Shown here one piece after another: positions 16,744-26,556 of a stretch of 49,042 nucleotides of DNA; position 1 is the first letter of the stretch, and the number at the start of each line of letters is the position of its first letter. The translations under genes were made by a program, and so were the position numbers. The stretch is from Flagellimonas amphidinii (GTDB lineage Bacteria > Bacteroidota > Bacteroidia > Flavobacteriales > Flavobacteriaceae). The stretch is taken from positions 1 to 49,042 of the forward strand of contig NZ_JABFNN010000036.1 in NCBI RefSeq assembly GCF_013090115.1, written 5' to 3'. The notes beneath the pieces are model-generated. The model was not told the origin of the DNA. It ran no database searches and was given only the letters and a program-made list of their open reading frames with translations.

Positions 16744-18402
16744 ATGAAAAAACACTTTATCAAAGTTGTACTTTCTTGCGCCATTGTGATAGGAAGTTTT
16801 ACCAGTTGTAAAAACTCATCCTCTTCTTCTTCCAAGAATGTCTCAAGAGCCACGGGATGGAAAATAAATGCCAAAGAAGGTGGATTTCAATACAATTCAG
16901 ATTTCAAGGAGCAGGAGACTCCTCCCGGAACTGTATTTATTGAAGGTGGAACATTTACCAAAGGTAAAGTCCAGGATGACATCATGCATGATTGGAACAA
17001 TACACCAACTCAGCAGCACGTTCAGTCATTCTACATGGATGAAACCGAAGTAACCAATGTAATGTATTTGGAGTACTTGGATTACCTTAAAGCTGTCTAT
17101 CCTCCAGAAAATCCTAGCTATACCAATATTTATAAAGGTGCTCTTCCAGACACTTTAGTATGGAGAAACAGGTTAGGCTTCAATGAAACCATGACCAACA
17201 ACTACCTAAGACACCCTGCATATGCCGAATATCCGGTGGTAGGTGTTAACTGGGTGCAGGCTTCTCAATATGCTGAATGGAGAACTGACAGGGTTAATGA
17301 GGCAATGTTGGAAAGAGAAGGTTATTTGGCTCAAGATGCAAAGTATCAAGTTTTAAATGGCGAAATAGGTGGTACTTTTAGCACTGAAGCTTATTTGAAC
17401 AATCCCGAATCCGTTTATGGCGGCCAGATTGATTCACTACAAGGAAAACAAAAACGTGATTCCATCAATACTTTTGCCAAAAGAAGTAGTGGTGTAATCA
17501 TGCCCGAGTACCGACTTCCTACAGAAACTGAGTGGGAGTATGCTGCACAAGCGCTTATCGGTTCTAGAGAATATAACAACTACAGAGGTAGAAAGAAATA
17601 TCCATGGGAAGGTGATTATACCAGAAATGGACAACGTGTTGGACGTGGCGATCAGTTGGCCAACTTCAAACAAGGCAAAGGTGATTACGGTGGTATTGCA
17701 GGGTGGTCTGATGACGGTGCTGACATTACTGCTCAAGTAAAATCCTATAAACCCAACGATTTTGGCCTGTATGATATGGCAGGAAACGTAAGTGAGTGGG
17801 TAGCCGATGTATACCGTCCTATTGTTGATGATGAAATTAGTGACTTTAACTATTATCGAGGTAATATCTTCTTGAAAAAAGCTATTGGCGAAGATGGTAA
17901 GGTTGAAATTCTTAAGGATAAAATTGTATATGACACTTTGCCCAACGGAAAAATCGTAGCCATCAATCTACCTGGTGAAATCAAAGAGGTTCCTGTTACC
18001 GATGAAGAAACTTATTTAAGAACTAATTTTGACAAGAGTGATAACAGAGGTTATCGTGATGGAGACGCCGGTTCCTCAAGATTCTTCCAGAGGTTCAGCG
18101 ATGAATCTGATAACAGAAAAATGTATGATTCTCCAAAACACAAAGTGGAGCGTGATTCTACTGGAAAGATTCTTCGTCAATATGACACTTCTAACTACCG
18201 TACCTCTTTAATCAACGATGAAGTACGCGTATACAAAGGAGGTTCTTGGAGAGACAGAGCATTTTGGTTAGACCCTGCACAACGTCGATACATGCCACAA
18301 TATATGGCAACAGATGATATCGGATTTAGATGTGCCATGTCAAGAGTTGGATCTAAGTCAAAATCCAAAAACAAAACTGTCCGACATAAAAAAGCAAAAT
18401 AA
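16744..18402 (+). CDS. gldJ: Gliding motility / T9SS lipoprotein GldJ
   Basis: A 552-residue lipoprotein (signal peptide with lipobox FTSC, lipidated Cys22, then a Ser-rich spacer). It has a formylglycine-generating-enzyme (FGE-sulfatase) fold: FIEGGTFTKG, MDETEVTNVMYLEYL, RLPTETEWEYAAQA, YDMAGNVSEWVADVY and the terminal VYKGGSWRDRAFWLDP...DDIGFRCA. GldJ is structural rather than enzymatic. It associates with the T9SS outer-membrane ring and is needed for stability of GldK and for gliding. It is followed by a strong terminator and murF, a gene order known from flavobacteria. Confidence 0.94.
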   Translation: MKKHFIKVVLSCAIVIGSFTSCKNSSSSSSKNVSRATGWKINAKEGGFQYNSDFKEQETPPGTVFIEGGTFTKGKVQDDIMHDWNNTPTQQHVQSFYMDETEVTNVMYLEYLDYLKAVYPPENPSYTNIYKGALPDTLVWRNRLGFNETMTNNYLRHPAYAEYPVVGVNWVQASQYAEWRTDRVNEAMLEREGYLAQDAKYQVLNGEIGGTFSTEAYLNNPESVYGGQIDSLQGKQKRDSINTFAKRSSGVIMPEYRLPTETEWEYAAQALIGSREYNNYRGRKKYPWEGDYTRNGQRVGRGDQLANFKQGKGDYGGIAGWSDDGADITAQVKSYKPNDFGLYDMAGNVSEWVADVYRPIVDDEISDFNYYRGNIFLKKAIGEDGKVEILKDKIVYDTLPNGKIVAINLPGEIKEVPVTDEETYLRTNFDKSDNRGYRDGDAGSSRFFQRFSDESDNRKMYDSPKHKVERDSTGKILRQYDTSNYRTSLINDEVRVYKGGSWRDRAFWLDPAQRRYMPQYMATDDIGFRCAMSRVGSKSKSKNKTVRHKKAK

Positions 18403-18422
18403 TTATTAGGTAGAGTATTTGT

Positions 18423-18457
18423 AAAAGCCCTGACATAGAACGTCAGGGCTTTTTTTT
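18423..18457 (+). terminator. Strong Rho-independent terminator between gldJ and murF
   Basis: A 12-bp stem, AAAAGCCCTGAC / GTCAGGGCTTTT (18423-18434 and 18442-18453), has a 7-base loop. The T run reaches 18457, only 11 bases before the murF ATG. Confidence 0.9.
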
Positions 18458-18468
18458 ATCTTCGAACC

Positions 18469-19743
18469 ATGACATTGGAAGAACTTCACGCGCTTTTTTT
18501 AAAGTATCCCTCCGTTTGTACGGATACCCGAAAAATTACCAAAGACTGCCTTTTTTTTGCTCTTAAAGGACCCAACTTCAATGGCAATGAATTTGCTTCA
18601 GAAGCTCTAAAAAAAGGAGCCGCCTATGCTATTATTGATGAAAGTGACCACAAGTCTTCTGAGAAACAAGTTTTGTGCGAAAATGTATTGGAAACTCTTC
18701 AAAAGTTAGCCATATTCCATAGAAACTATTGCAAAGCCAAAGTCATAGCACTGACAGGAAGCAATGGAAAAACCACCACGAAGGAACTCATTAATGCAGT
18801 ACTATCAAAAAAATATGTCACTATTGCCACGCAAGGGAACCTGAACAACCATATTGGTGTTCCTTTGACTCTTTTGTCCATTAAGCCCGATACTGAAATT
18901 GCAATTGTGGAAATGGGAGCCAATCATCAGGGAGAGATTGCCTTTTTAAGTAACATTGCCCAACCAGATTTTGGATACATCACCAATTTTGGAAAGGCAC
19001 ATCTGGAAGGATTTGGTGGCGTAAAAGGAGTTATAAAAGGTAAAAGTGAGCTCTACCAATACCTTATCTCAAATAACAAACATATCTTTTTGAATGCAGA
19101 CGACCCTATTCAGTTAGACAAACTGAGTACTTACATTAAAAAAATAGGGTTCAGTAGAAGCAATCACGAATACTTTACCATAAACTTCATAGATGCAAAT
19201 CCTTTTGTGAAGCTCAAAGTAGAGAGCTTATCAATCAACACACAATTGATAGGAGCCTATAATTTCACCAACTGTTGCGCCGCTATACTGATGGGCAAAT
19301 ATTTTAATGTTCCTTTGGAAGATATCAAAACTGCCATTGAAACCTATCAACCACAAAACAATCGATCCCAAGTAATTGAGCATCATGGTTTCAAAATAAT
19401 CCTAGATGCCTATAATGCCAATCCAAGTAGCATGAAAGTGGCGCTGGAAAATTTCGACAACATGGATGGCAACGAAAAAACACCCATCCTTGGTGATATG
19501 TTCGAGTTGGGAGATGTTGCACATCAAGAACATCAAGGGATAGCGGATTTGGTGAAAAATTTAGGGTTTAACAAAGCATTTTTTGTAGGTGAGAATTTTT
19601 ATAAGGTAGATACTTTCCATCAAAAATTCCCATCATTTGATGCCCTTCAGACCTATCTTTCCAAAAATCCGTTGAGAAAAAGCACCCTTTTAATTAAGGG
19701 GTCTCGTGGAATGGCCTTGGAAAGAGTTTTGGATTTTATTTAG
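18469..19743 (+). CDS. murF: UDP-N-acetylmuramoyl-tripeptide--D-alanyl-D-alanine ligase
   Basis: A 424-residue Mur ligase adding D-Ala-D-Ala to UDP-MurNAc-tripeptide in peptidoglycan synthesis. The ATP P-loop is LTGSNGKTTT (residues 96-104). Mur motifs follow: TQGNLNNHIGVPLTLL, EMGANHQGEIAFLS, the catalytic ITNFGKAHLEGFG, and LDAYNANPSSMKVAL in the C-terminal domain. Only a few bases separate the start codon from the preceding terminator T tract. A near-match -7 element TATCTTCG (18457-18464) suggests a leaderless or very short-leader transcript. Confidence 0.95.
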   Translation: MTLEELHALFLKYPSVCTDTRKITKDCLFFALKGPNFNGNEFASEALKKGAAYAIIDESDHKSSEKQVLCENVLETLQKLAIFHRNYCKAKVIALTGSNGKTTTKELINAVLSKKYVTIATQGNLNNHIGVPLTLLSIKPDTEIAIVEMGANHQGEIAFLSNIAQPDFGYITNFGKAHLEGFGGVKGVIKGKSELYQYLISNNKHIFLNADDPIQLDKLSTYIKKIGFSRSNHEYFTINFIDANPFVKLKVESLSINTQLIGAYNFTNCCAAILMGKYFNVPLEDIKTAIETYQPQNNRSQVIEHHGFKIILDAYNANPSSMKVALENFDNMDGNEKTPILGDMFELGDVAHQEHQGIADLVKNLGFNKAFFVGENFYKVDTFHQKFPSFDALQTYLSKNPLRKSTLLIKGSRGMALERVLDFI

Positions 19744-19894
19744 ATTGAAATTAACACAATCCATTCAAAAACAATATCATAACCTCCAATAAGTAAAGCT
19801 TCCCGATGATTTTTTACGTAAACGATTATCGGTAAAAACCAAATTCCTCGCATTTTGCACTAATTATGAAGTAAGATTCGCACAATTAGATGTA

Positions 19895-20344
19895 ATGAAA
19901 AGGATTTTTAAACATTGGTTCCATAAGTCCAAAACACAAGCTGAACATCAGAGTCAGGTTTTGGCGACCAAGTATGCCAAATCTGGATTAACGCATCGAG
20001 AGGCGATTGAAATTGTGACAAAAATCACAGCTGCCTTAGAAGTTGACAAACTTTTCAAGGATAATTCCATGGGACTGAACGACCTCTCAAAACATATCGC
20101 CATGGATAGATATAAGGTCTCACAAGTAATGAATGAGTATTTGGAAAAGAACTTTTATTCTTTATTGAACCACTACAGAATAAAAGAAGCTCAGGATTTA
20201 TTACTATCACAACCCTTTCTTAGTGTCAAGGCTATTATGTATGAAGTTGGTTTTAACAGTAAAACCAGTTTTTATGGCGCTTTCAAAAAAGAAACAGGTT
20301 TAAGTCCAAATGATTACCGCAGTTTGGCATTACAAGCTTCATAA
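19895..20344 (+). CDS. Small AraC-type (HTH_18) transcriptional regulator, DNA-binding domain only
   Basis: A 149-residue protein whose C-terminal ~95 residues are a double helix-turn-helix of the AraC family: LNDLSKHIAMDRYKVSQVMNEYL, then the second helix pair LSVKAIMYEVGFNSKTSFYGAFKKETGLSPNDYR. The N-terminal ~50 residues are basic and polar, with no ligand-binding or membrane domain. It is therefore a stand-alone DNA-binding module, perhaps controlled by its own level. It is followed by 427 bp of non-coding DNA and the susC operon, which it could regulate; this is suggested by adjacency only. Confidence 0.85.
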   Translation: MKRIFKHWFHKSKTQAEHQSQVLATKYAKSGLTHREAIEIVTKITAALEVDKLFKDNSMGLNDLSKHIAMDRYKVSQVMNEYLEKNFYSLLNHYRIKEAQDLLLSQPFLSVKAIMYEVGFNSKTSFYGAFKKETGLSPNDYRSLALQAS

Positions 20345-20771
20345 CCACACCCTCACTTACAGACCCATTCCCAATAAGCCTTATCACTACTAAAAAGGGG
20401 CAATATTTTGAGAATCAGCCCTTTTATGTTTTCTTTCACAAACTATTTGATTTCAATTCAGCGTTAATTTTTTGAAAAAACAACCTTTAAAGAATTGTTA
20501 AAAACAGTACTTCCCGTTGGGGCTGGTTCATAACATTGTCCTTCCCGTTTTAAAAGTACTCTTGGCCACCTCCTATGCAATTGTTTTGTTATTGCAATTG
20601 TAAAGGTAAGGCGGTGAGAGGCCTTACTACCTTAATTTCTTAATAGAGACTTTTCATTAAGTTTTGTTTTCATTCAGGGAGTATTATTTGAATTAGCTAT
20701 CAATCATCTTCTCCCGCCTACCTTTCTCAGTTGCGCTAACTCATTTAATTACTAACAAAACTTTTAACTCT
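20345..20771. other. 427-bp intergenic region upstream of susC
   Basis: No gene is seen. It holds two copies of GCAATTGT (20578-20585 and 20594-20601) and a 7-bp stem hairpin GTAAGGC / GCCTTAC (20606-20612 and 20621-20627). It also holds two CTTCCCGTT copies (near 20512 and 20541). No exact -7 element lies close to susC. The length suggests a long regulated leader. Confidence 0.5.
20606..20627 (+). promoter_or_regulatory. Hairpin in the probable susC leader
   Basis: A perfect 7-bp inverted repeat with an 8-base loop lies about 145 bases before the susC ATG. It has no T tract, so it is not a simple terminator. Its role is unknown. Confidence 0.3.
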
Positions 20772-23700
20772 ATGAAAGTAAAAAAGTCAATTTGGGTTTT
20801 TGCGTTCATGCTTTTATGCATAGTATCTGCAAAATCTCAAGAAAAAACAATTACAGGTACGGTAATTGACGATACCGGCATTCCTTTGCCAGGGGTCAAT
20901 ATTGTGGTTGAGGGAACCAGTACGGGATCCCAAACCGATTTTGATGGGAATTATTCCATCACAGCAAGTACCGGACAGGTATTGCTTTTTACGTACTTGG
21001 GACAAAGAACGGTCAGAATTACCGTAGGGGATCAAACTGTTATCGATGTACAAATGGAAGAAGATGCAGAAGCCCTGGAAGAAGTAGTAGTAACTGCACA
21101 AGGTATTCGAAGGGAGAAGAAAGCCTTGGGTTATGCTATCACCACGTTAGACGAGGATGCTGTGGAAAACAGACCAGAAGCAGATATTGCAAGGGTCCTT
21201 AGTGGTAAAGTAGCCGGTGTGAACGTTGTAGGCACCGGTGGACTTGCAGGTAGTGGTACAAACATCACCATTAGAGGAAATGTATCCATTACAGGAAACA
21301 ACCAGCCTTTATTTGTTGTAAATGGCATCCCTTTTAATACCAGTACCAATGCAGAAAGTAATGTTACTACTGGGAATGGCTCTGTATCAGCATCCAGTAG
21401 ATTCTTGGATTTAGACCCAAACAACATTGCCAATATCAGTATTTTGAAAGGTCTGAGTGCTACTGTCCTATATGGTGATGCTGGAAGGAACGGTGTGGTT
21501 TTGATCACTACCAAAACTGGTCAATCCAGCGAAATGGAAAAAGGACTTGAAATCAATTTCAATCAATCTGTTTTTGTTAACCAAATCGCAAACCTACCTG
21601 AGTATCAAAACACCTACGGACAAGGAGGGGACAACTCTGTGAATGTAGGATTTGTTGGGAATTGGGGAGGACGATTCGATGATAATTACACGGTAAGGCA
21701 TCCTTATAATCTAGGTCGATTGGCTGAATCTTTCCCAGAATACCAAGGGGTTAATATAGCTTATGAACCTGCCAAAGACAATGTAAAGGATTTCTTTAGA
21801 ACAGGACTTGGTGTCACAACTTCCATCAATGCCGCAAAAACAACAGAGAATGCAACTTTTAACATCAATTTTGGGCATACCAATGAAGATGGTTTTGTTC
21901 CGGGAAACAATGTTAGACGGGTAAACTTTGGTCTTGGTGGATCTATGAAATTGGCAAACAACGTCACAATTTCAGGTTCGTTCAACTTTACATCAAGTGA
22001 CTTTACTACTCCTCCAGTATCTGCAGATAACGGGACCGGTAATTTCTCTATTTTCACTAGGACTTTGTTCATTCCCAGAAACTTTGATCTCAACAATCTT
22101 CCATATCAAGATCCTGTTACTGGAGCAAGTGTTTACTACAGAACGGATCAAGAAAATCCACTATGGTTAGTAGACAATGCACAAGAATCTGTTGTGTCGG
22201 ACCGTTTTTTCAATTCCATAAGCACCACGTATGATATCAATGACAATTTCGCATTGACTTATCGTGTAGGGCTTGACACATACACGGAAAGACAACAATT
22301 CTATATCAATAAAGGAGGTGTAAGTAGTCTATTGGCCCAGCAAGGTTTCCTTAAAACAACATCTGGCAAGAATACCATTTGGGACCACAGTTTGATTTTA
22401 GCTATAAAAAATCTACAACTGTCTGAAAAATTGGGAATGAACGGAACTGTTGGTTTTAATGCAAATTCTGAAAAATACGACAAGTTTGGTGTGGTCAGTA
22501 CAGGACAAGTTGTATTTGATTTTATTGACCATAATAATTTTGCCACACAAAGTAACACTGATCCATTGGGGAGCTCTTTGGACTTTTTACAGACTGAAAA
22601 TACCTTAGGACTATATGGTCAATTACAATTTGATTATGGGAACTCCCTATACTTAACCATGGCAGGAAGGAACGATTGGACATCTACAATAGAACAGGCC
22701 AACAGATCCCTTTTCTATCCAAGTGCGTCAATAGCAGTTGTACCTACATCTGCTTTCCCAGAAATTCAATCAGATTTTTTAAATTTCTTGAAGTTCCGTT
22801 TTGGATATGGCACCTCAGCTGGTTTTCCAACGCCATATAACACAAGAAATATCTTGGCATTGGGCACCGCTCTATTCACCGATTCAGGTGGTCGTGTAAT
22901 CAATGTAAATTCGAGTAGTGCCTTGCAAACTGGATTGGACATATTTCCAAATCCAGACTTAAAACCTGAATTACACCGCGAATTTGAAGCTGGTATAGAA
23001 GCTAACCTGTGGAGCAATAGAATTAGTCTGGAAGCCAGTGTATTCAAAAGAGACTCGAAAGACCAAATATTGAGCAAGGTTCTTGATCCTTCAACAGGTT
23101 TTGACAGAACTACTATTAATGCTGGTCAGATTAACACCAAAGGACTTGAAATTGATTTGAGCATAACGCCTTTTAGAAATCCTGATGGATTTAGTTGGAA
23201 TTCCAACTGGGTATTCTTTGCATCTGAAAATGAGGTGGTGGACTTGCCCGGAGGCGACGATGTATTCATAGCTGGTTTCTCAAACTTGGGTAATTACGCT
23301 GTTGAAGGCGAACCTTTGGGAGTAATAAAGGGAAATTATGCCTTACGTGACGATGAAGGCAATCTACTGATCAATCCAACTACAGGAAATATTTTTGACA
23401 GTCAAGCTGTAGGTCTTGATGATGAAATAATCGGAGATCCCAATCCAGACTGGAAAGTTACTTCAATCAACAGTTTTTCATATAAAAGTTTGAGTCTTTC
23501 AGCACAATTGGAATACACGCATGGAGGAGATTTTTCATCAAACACCATTGCAAATCTTTTGCGCAGGGGTGTTACAAGAGATACCGAGGATAGAGAAGGA
23601 ACATTCGTAATCCCTGGTTTTTATGCCGACCCATCAACTGGAGAAATATTATTGGATAGTAATGGCAATAAAATTCCAAACGCAATACAACAAGGTGCAA

Positions 23701-24008
23701 ACGAGGTTTACTTCCTTAACTATCTAGACCCAAGTGGACAACAGGTATTTGACGGTTCTGTATGGAGATTGAGAGAAGTATCATTAACATACGCCCTCCC
23801 TCGTAAATTTCTTGAAAAGTCGTTCATCGGATCCCTATCGTTCAGTGTGTTGGGCCAAAACCTTTGGTATTGGGCCCCCAATGTTCCTAAGTACACAAAT
23901 TTTGACCCAGAAGTCATAAGTACTGGTGTTGGCAATGGGCTTGGTCTTGACTTTCAGACCACTCCTACATCCAAAAAATATGGGTTCAGTATTAAAGCTA
24001 CATTCTAA
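20772..24008 (+). CDS. SusC/RagA-family TonB-linked outer-membrane protein
   Basis: A 1078-residue outer-membrane transporter. A signal peptide (to SAKS|Q) precedes a carboxypeptidase-regulatory-like domain (TITGTVIDDTGIPLPGVNIVVEGTSTGSQTDFDGNYSI). The SusC signature EALEEVVVTAQGIRREKKALGYAIT is next, then the plug (VLSGKVAGVNVV...ITIRGNVSITGNNQPLFVVNGIPF...ILKGLSATVLYGDAGRNGVVLITTK) and a ~22-strand barrel. It works with the SusD-like lipoprotein downstream (17-base gap), powered by TonB-ExbBD. No glycoside hydrolase or peptidase gene accompanies it, so the substrate cannot be named. Confidence 0.93.
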   Translation: MKVKKSIWVFAFMLLCIVSAKSQEKTITGTVIDDTGIPLPGVNIVVEGTSTGSQTDFDGNYSITASTGQVLLFTYLGQRTVRITVGDQTVIDVQMEEDAEALEEVVVTAQGIRREKKALGYAITTLDEDAVENRPEADIARVLSGKVAGVNVVGTGGLAGSGTNITIRGNVSITGNNQPLFVVNGIPFNTSTNAESNVTTGNGSVSASSRFLDLDPNNIANISILKGLSATVLYGDAGRNGVVLITTKTGQSSEMEKGLEINFNQSVFVNQIANLPEYQNTYGQGGDNSVNVGFVGNWGGRFDDNYTVRHPYNLGRLAESFPEYQGVNIAYEPAKDNVKDFFRTGLGVTTSINAAKTTENATFNINFGHTNEDGFVPGNNVRRVNFGLGGSMKLANNVTISGSFNFTSSDFTTPPVSADNGTGNFSIFTRTLFIPRNFDLNNLPYQDPVTGASVYYRTDQENPLWLVDNAQESVVSDRFFNSISTTYDINDNFALTYRVGLDTYTERQQFYINKGGVSSLLAQQGFLKTTSGKNTIWDHSLILAIKNLQLSEKLGMNGTVGFNANSEKYDKFGVVSTGQVVFDFIDHNNFATQSNTDPLGSSLDFLQTENTLGLYGQLQFDYGNSLYLTMAGRNDWTSTIEQANRSLFYPSASIAVVPTSAFPEIQSDFLNFLKFRFGYGTSAGFPTPYNTRNILALGTALFTDSGGRVINVNSSSALQTGLDIFPNPDLKPELHREFEAGIEANLWSNRISLEASVFKRDSKDQILSKVLDPSTGFDRTTINAGQINTKGLEIDLSITPFRNPDGFSWNSNWVFFASENEVVDLPGGDDVFIAGFSNLGNYAVEGEPLGVIKGNYALRDDEGNLLINPTTGNIFDSQAVGLDDEIIGDPNPDWKVTSINSFSYKSLSLSAQLEYTHGGDFSSNTIANLLRRGVTRDTEDREGTFVIPGFYADPSTGEILLDSNGNKIPNAIQQGANEVYFLNYLDPSGQQVFDGSVWRLREVSLTYALPRKFLEKSFIGSLSFSVLGQNLWYWAPNVPKYTNFDPEVISTGVGNGLGLDFQTTPTSKKYGFSIKATF

Positions 24009-24025
24009 TAGTTAAAGAAAAAAAG

Positions 24026-25648
24026 ATGAAAAAAAATAATAATACATCCATTTATACATCATTCCTGGTGATGCTGTTGATATTATTCAATAGCTGTGAA
24101 ATCGGTGATTTGGACCAGCTTGAAGACCCCAGCAACCTTAAACCTAGTAGTGCTGATCCAGAACTATTGCTCAATAATGTGCAGTTACAGTTTATGAGAG
24201 GCATTGCCTATAATGAAGACAATGAGGATGCCATCAATGTAAGGGCAGCCGAATTTGTAAGAATGCAACATTTGTTTGGTGCATACTCCGGACCATTCTC
24301 ACTGGCTTCATCTTCCGTTGATGATTTATGGACCGACTTGTATCGCGAAACTCTACAAGATATCAATGTCCTTATTCCATTGGCTGAAGAAAGAGAACTT
24401 GATGGATATGTTGGGGTTGCCAAAATATTACAAGCGTATACCTATGTAATCCTAGTTGATACTTTTGGAGATGTTCCATTTACCGAAGCACTTCAAGGTA
24501 ATAATGTGCCCAATCCAAAGTTGGACGATGGTCAGGACATTTATAATGCAATGCTTACCGTAATTGATGAAGGAATAGCATCCATTAATGTTCCAAACTC
24601 CATTATGCCCAATGACCTTTTTTATGGTGGAGATAAATCTAAATGGATTAGGGCAGCAAATACCTTAAAATTCAAAATGTATGCACAAATGCGATTGATC
24701 GGGGATTTTTCTTCGCAAATAAATAGCTTGATCAATTCTGGGTTGATAGAATCTGCCGATCAAGATTTTCAATTCCAATATTCCACAGTAGCCAGTGCAA
24801 CGGGAGAAAGTAGACATCCCTACTACGCATTGTGCTATGATGCAGATGGCTCGGATGATTACATGGTGAGCTACTACGTTAATTTACTTAAGGCAGACAA
24901 AGGCTTTGAAGACCCAAGGTTGAGATACTATTTTTACAGACAAGTAGCAGAGACTCCAACTGGAGATGATTTACCATGTGAAGGTGAGCCTGGTTTCAAC
25001 TTCTGCTATTTGGGAGATTTCTACTGGACCCGTGACCATGGTGATGATGATGGGGTACCACCAGACCAATTAAAGAGAACCACCTATGGTTTATATCCAA
25101 TAGGAGGGGCTTTTGATGCGGATAACTTCACATCTGTGGTCAACAATCAAGGAGCTTCAGGCGCTGGTATCTTTCCATTAATGCTTTCATCTTATGTAAA
25201 ATTCTTAATGGCAGAATCCGCTTTGATGAGCAATACAACTGGAGACCCAAGAACCTTATTGGAACAGGGAGTTCGCGAATCTATGGACAAAGTACTGAAC
25301 TTTATTCCAGGACAGGTAGATGCCGCATTTGCAGCTACTGACCAACAAGTTGAGGACTATATAACCTATGTTCTTGGACAGTACGATGCCGCCAGCTCGG
25401 ATGATGAAAGGTTAGATGTTATAATGAAAGAGTATTATATAGCATTATGGGGCAATGGTTTTGAAGCCTGGAACAACTATAGAAGAACAAGTATGCCAAG
25501 TGATATGTCACCCCATGTTACTACCCCCGGAGAATTCCCTAGAACTTTCCTTTACCCAGCAACTGTGGTGAACACAAATTCGAACATAAATCAAAAAGCC
25601 GTTACCACAAAGGTCTTTTGGGATACTAATACAGATAACTTACAATAA
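24026..25648 (+). CDS. SusD/RagB-like outer-membrane lipoprotein
   Basis: A 540-residue substrate-binding lid of the SusCD transporter. The lipoprotein signal ends FNSC, followed by acidic EIGDLDQLED, the kind of sequence that directs surface exposure in Flavobacteriia. Helical TPR-like segments (VGVAKILQAYTYVILVDTFGDVPFTEALQG, KWIRAANTLKFKMYAQMRL) and the C-terminal ALWGNGFEAWNNYRRTSMPS are typical of the SusD-like branch with TFGDVP and EAWNNYRRTG-type endings. It is second in the operon with susC and a small lipoprotein. Confidence 0.92.
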   Translation: MKKNNNTSIYTSFLVMLLILFNSCEIGDLDQLEDPSNLKPSSADPELLLNNVQLQFMRGIAYNEDNEDAINVRAAEFVRMQHLFGAYSGPFSLASSSVDDLWTDLYRETLQDINVLIPLAEERELDGYVGVAKILQAYTYVILVDTFGDVPFTEALQGNNVPNPKLDDGQDIYNAMLTVIDEGIASINVPNSIMPNDLFYGGDKSKWIRAANTLKFKMYAQMRLIGDFSSQINSLINSGLIESADQDFQFQYSTVASATGESRHPYYALCYDADGSDDYMVSYYVNLLKADKGFEDPRLRYYFYRQVAETPTGDDLPCEGEPGFNFCYLGDFYWTRDHGDDDGVPPDQLKRTTYGLYPIGGAFDADNFTSVVNNQGASGAGIFPLMLSSYVKFLMAESALMSNTTGDPRTLLEQGVRESMDKVLNFIPGQVDAAFAATDQQVEDYITYVLGQYDAASSDDERLDVIMKEYYIALWGNGFEAWNNYRRTSMPSDMSPHVTTPGEFPRTFLYPATVVNTNSNINQKAVTTKVFWDTNTDNLQ

Positions 25649-25659
25649 AAACAGAAATC

Positions 25660-26532
25660 ATGTTAAAGGCAAAAAAAATATTCAATAAAACTAAAGGCCG
25701 TCAAACAAGGTTTTTTGTATGCTTTGTATTGGCAATCACAATCTTTTCGTGTGAGGACGGCGATAAAAATAATTTTGATGACTTTGAAAATGGAGGCTTT
25801 GTTAGATTGGCTACCGCATTTCCAACCGTATTGAGTATAAATACTTTGGAAGAGATAGCTAATTTCAGCATACCTGCAACATTTGAAGCCCCCGATGAAA
25901 ATGTGGCAAGCTATAGCCTTCAGGTTTTTGCTACAATTTCTGGGACAGCGACTGATACCGTTTCCTTTGGAAATGAAATCAATAGCTTTCCTACAACAAT
26001 AAACATCACCGCAACCGATGTTGCGAGTGCATTGGGAATAGAGATCTCTGATATAGGCTTTGGGGACACTTTTACTTTTTTAGGTACCGCAGTGAATGAC
26101 AAAGGAACTGTGTATGGTCCTGAAAGGCTTTCGTTCAATACCGAAACCAAAGAAATCTCAGGTGGAAACAATACCAATGACCTTTTTGACGAACAAGGCT
26201 ATAGACAAGCATTCAATTTTGGCTTTGCCATTCCTTGTCCTCCCGAGGCTGGCGAAATTGATGGTGATTGGATCATTGACATGCAAGATCTTTATGGTGA
26301 TGGTTGGGACGGTGCTTTTGTTACAGTTACTATTGATGGAGTAGGCACCAACTATACTGTAAATGAAGGTTCAGCGGCCAATCATGTGGTAACAGTGCCC
26401 GCAGGCACCCAAACTCTAGTTTTTTCCTACACGCCCGGAAGTTATGAGGAAGAACACGTTTATACAGTTGAAAAACCAGATGGAACAGTTTTAGGTCCTT
26501 TTGGCCCAAATCCTCCCCTCTGCATCAACTAA
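25660..26532 (+). CDS. Lipoprotein with C-terminal GDGWDGA-type beta domain, third gene of the susCD operon
   Basis: 290 residues. The lipoprotein signal ends in IFSC followed by the acidic EDGDKNNFDD, suggesting surface display. Residues ~40-180 form a beta-rich, Ser/Thr-rich domain resembling SusE-like Ig modules. Residues ~205-285 hold a second module starting WIIDMQDLYGDGWDGAFVTV and ending in HVYTVEKPDGTVLGPFG, a motif seen in assorted marine secreted proteins and sometimes metal-binding. No enzyme motif is seen. It starts 11 bases after susD and ends just before the operon terminator, so it is probably a surface accessory binding protein for the same substrate. Confidence 0.7.
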   Translation: MLKAKKIFNKTKGRQTRFFVCFVLAITIFSCEDGDKNNFDDFENGGFVRLATAFPTVLSINTLEEIANFSIPATFEAPDENVASYSLQVFATISGTATDTVSFGNEINSFPTTINITATDVASALGIEISDIGFGDTFTFLGTAVNDKGTVYGPERLSFNTETKEISGGNNTNDLFDEQGYRQAFNFGFAIPCPPEAGEIDGDWIIDMQDLYGDGWDGAFVTVTIDGVGTNYTVNEGSAANHVVTVPAGTQTLVFSYTPGSYEEEHVYTVEKPDGTVLGPFGPNPPLCIN

Positions 26533-26556
26533 ACATTTCACCAATATTATATGTAA

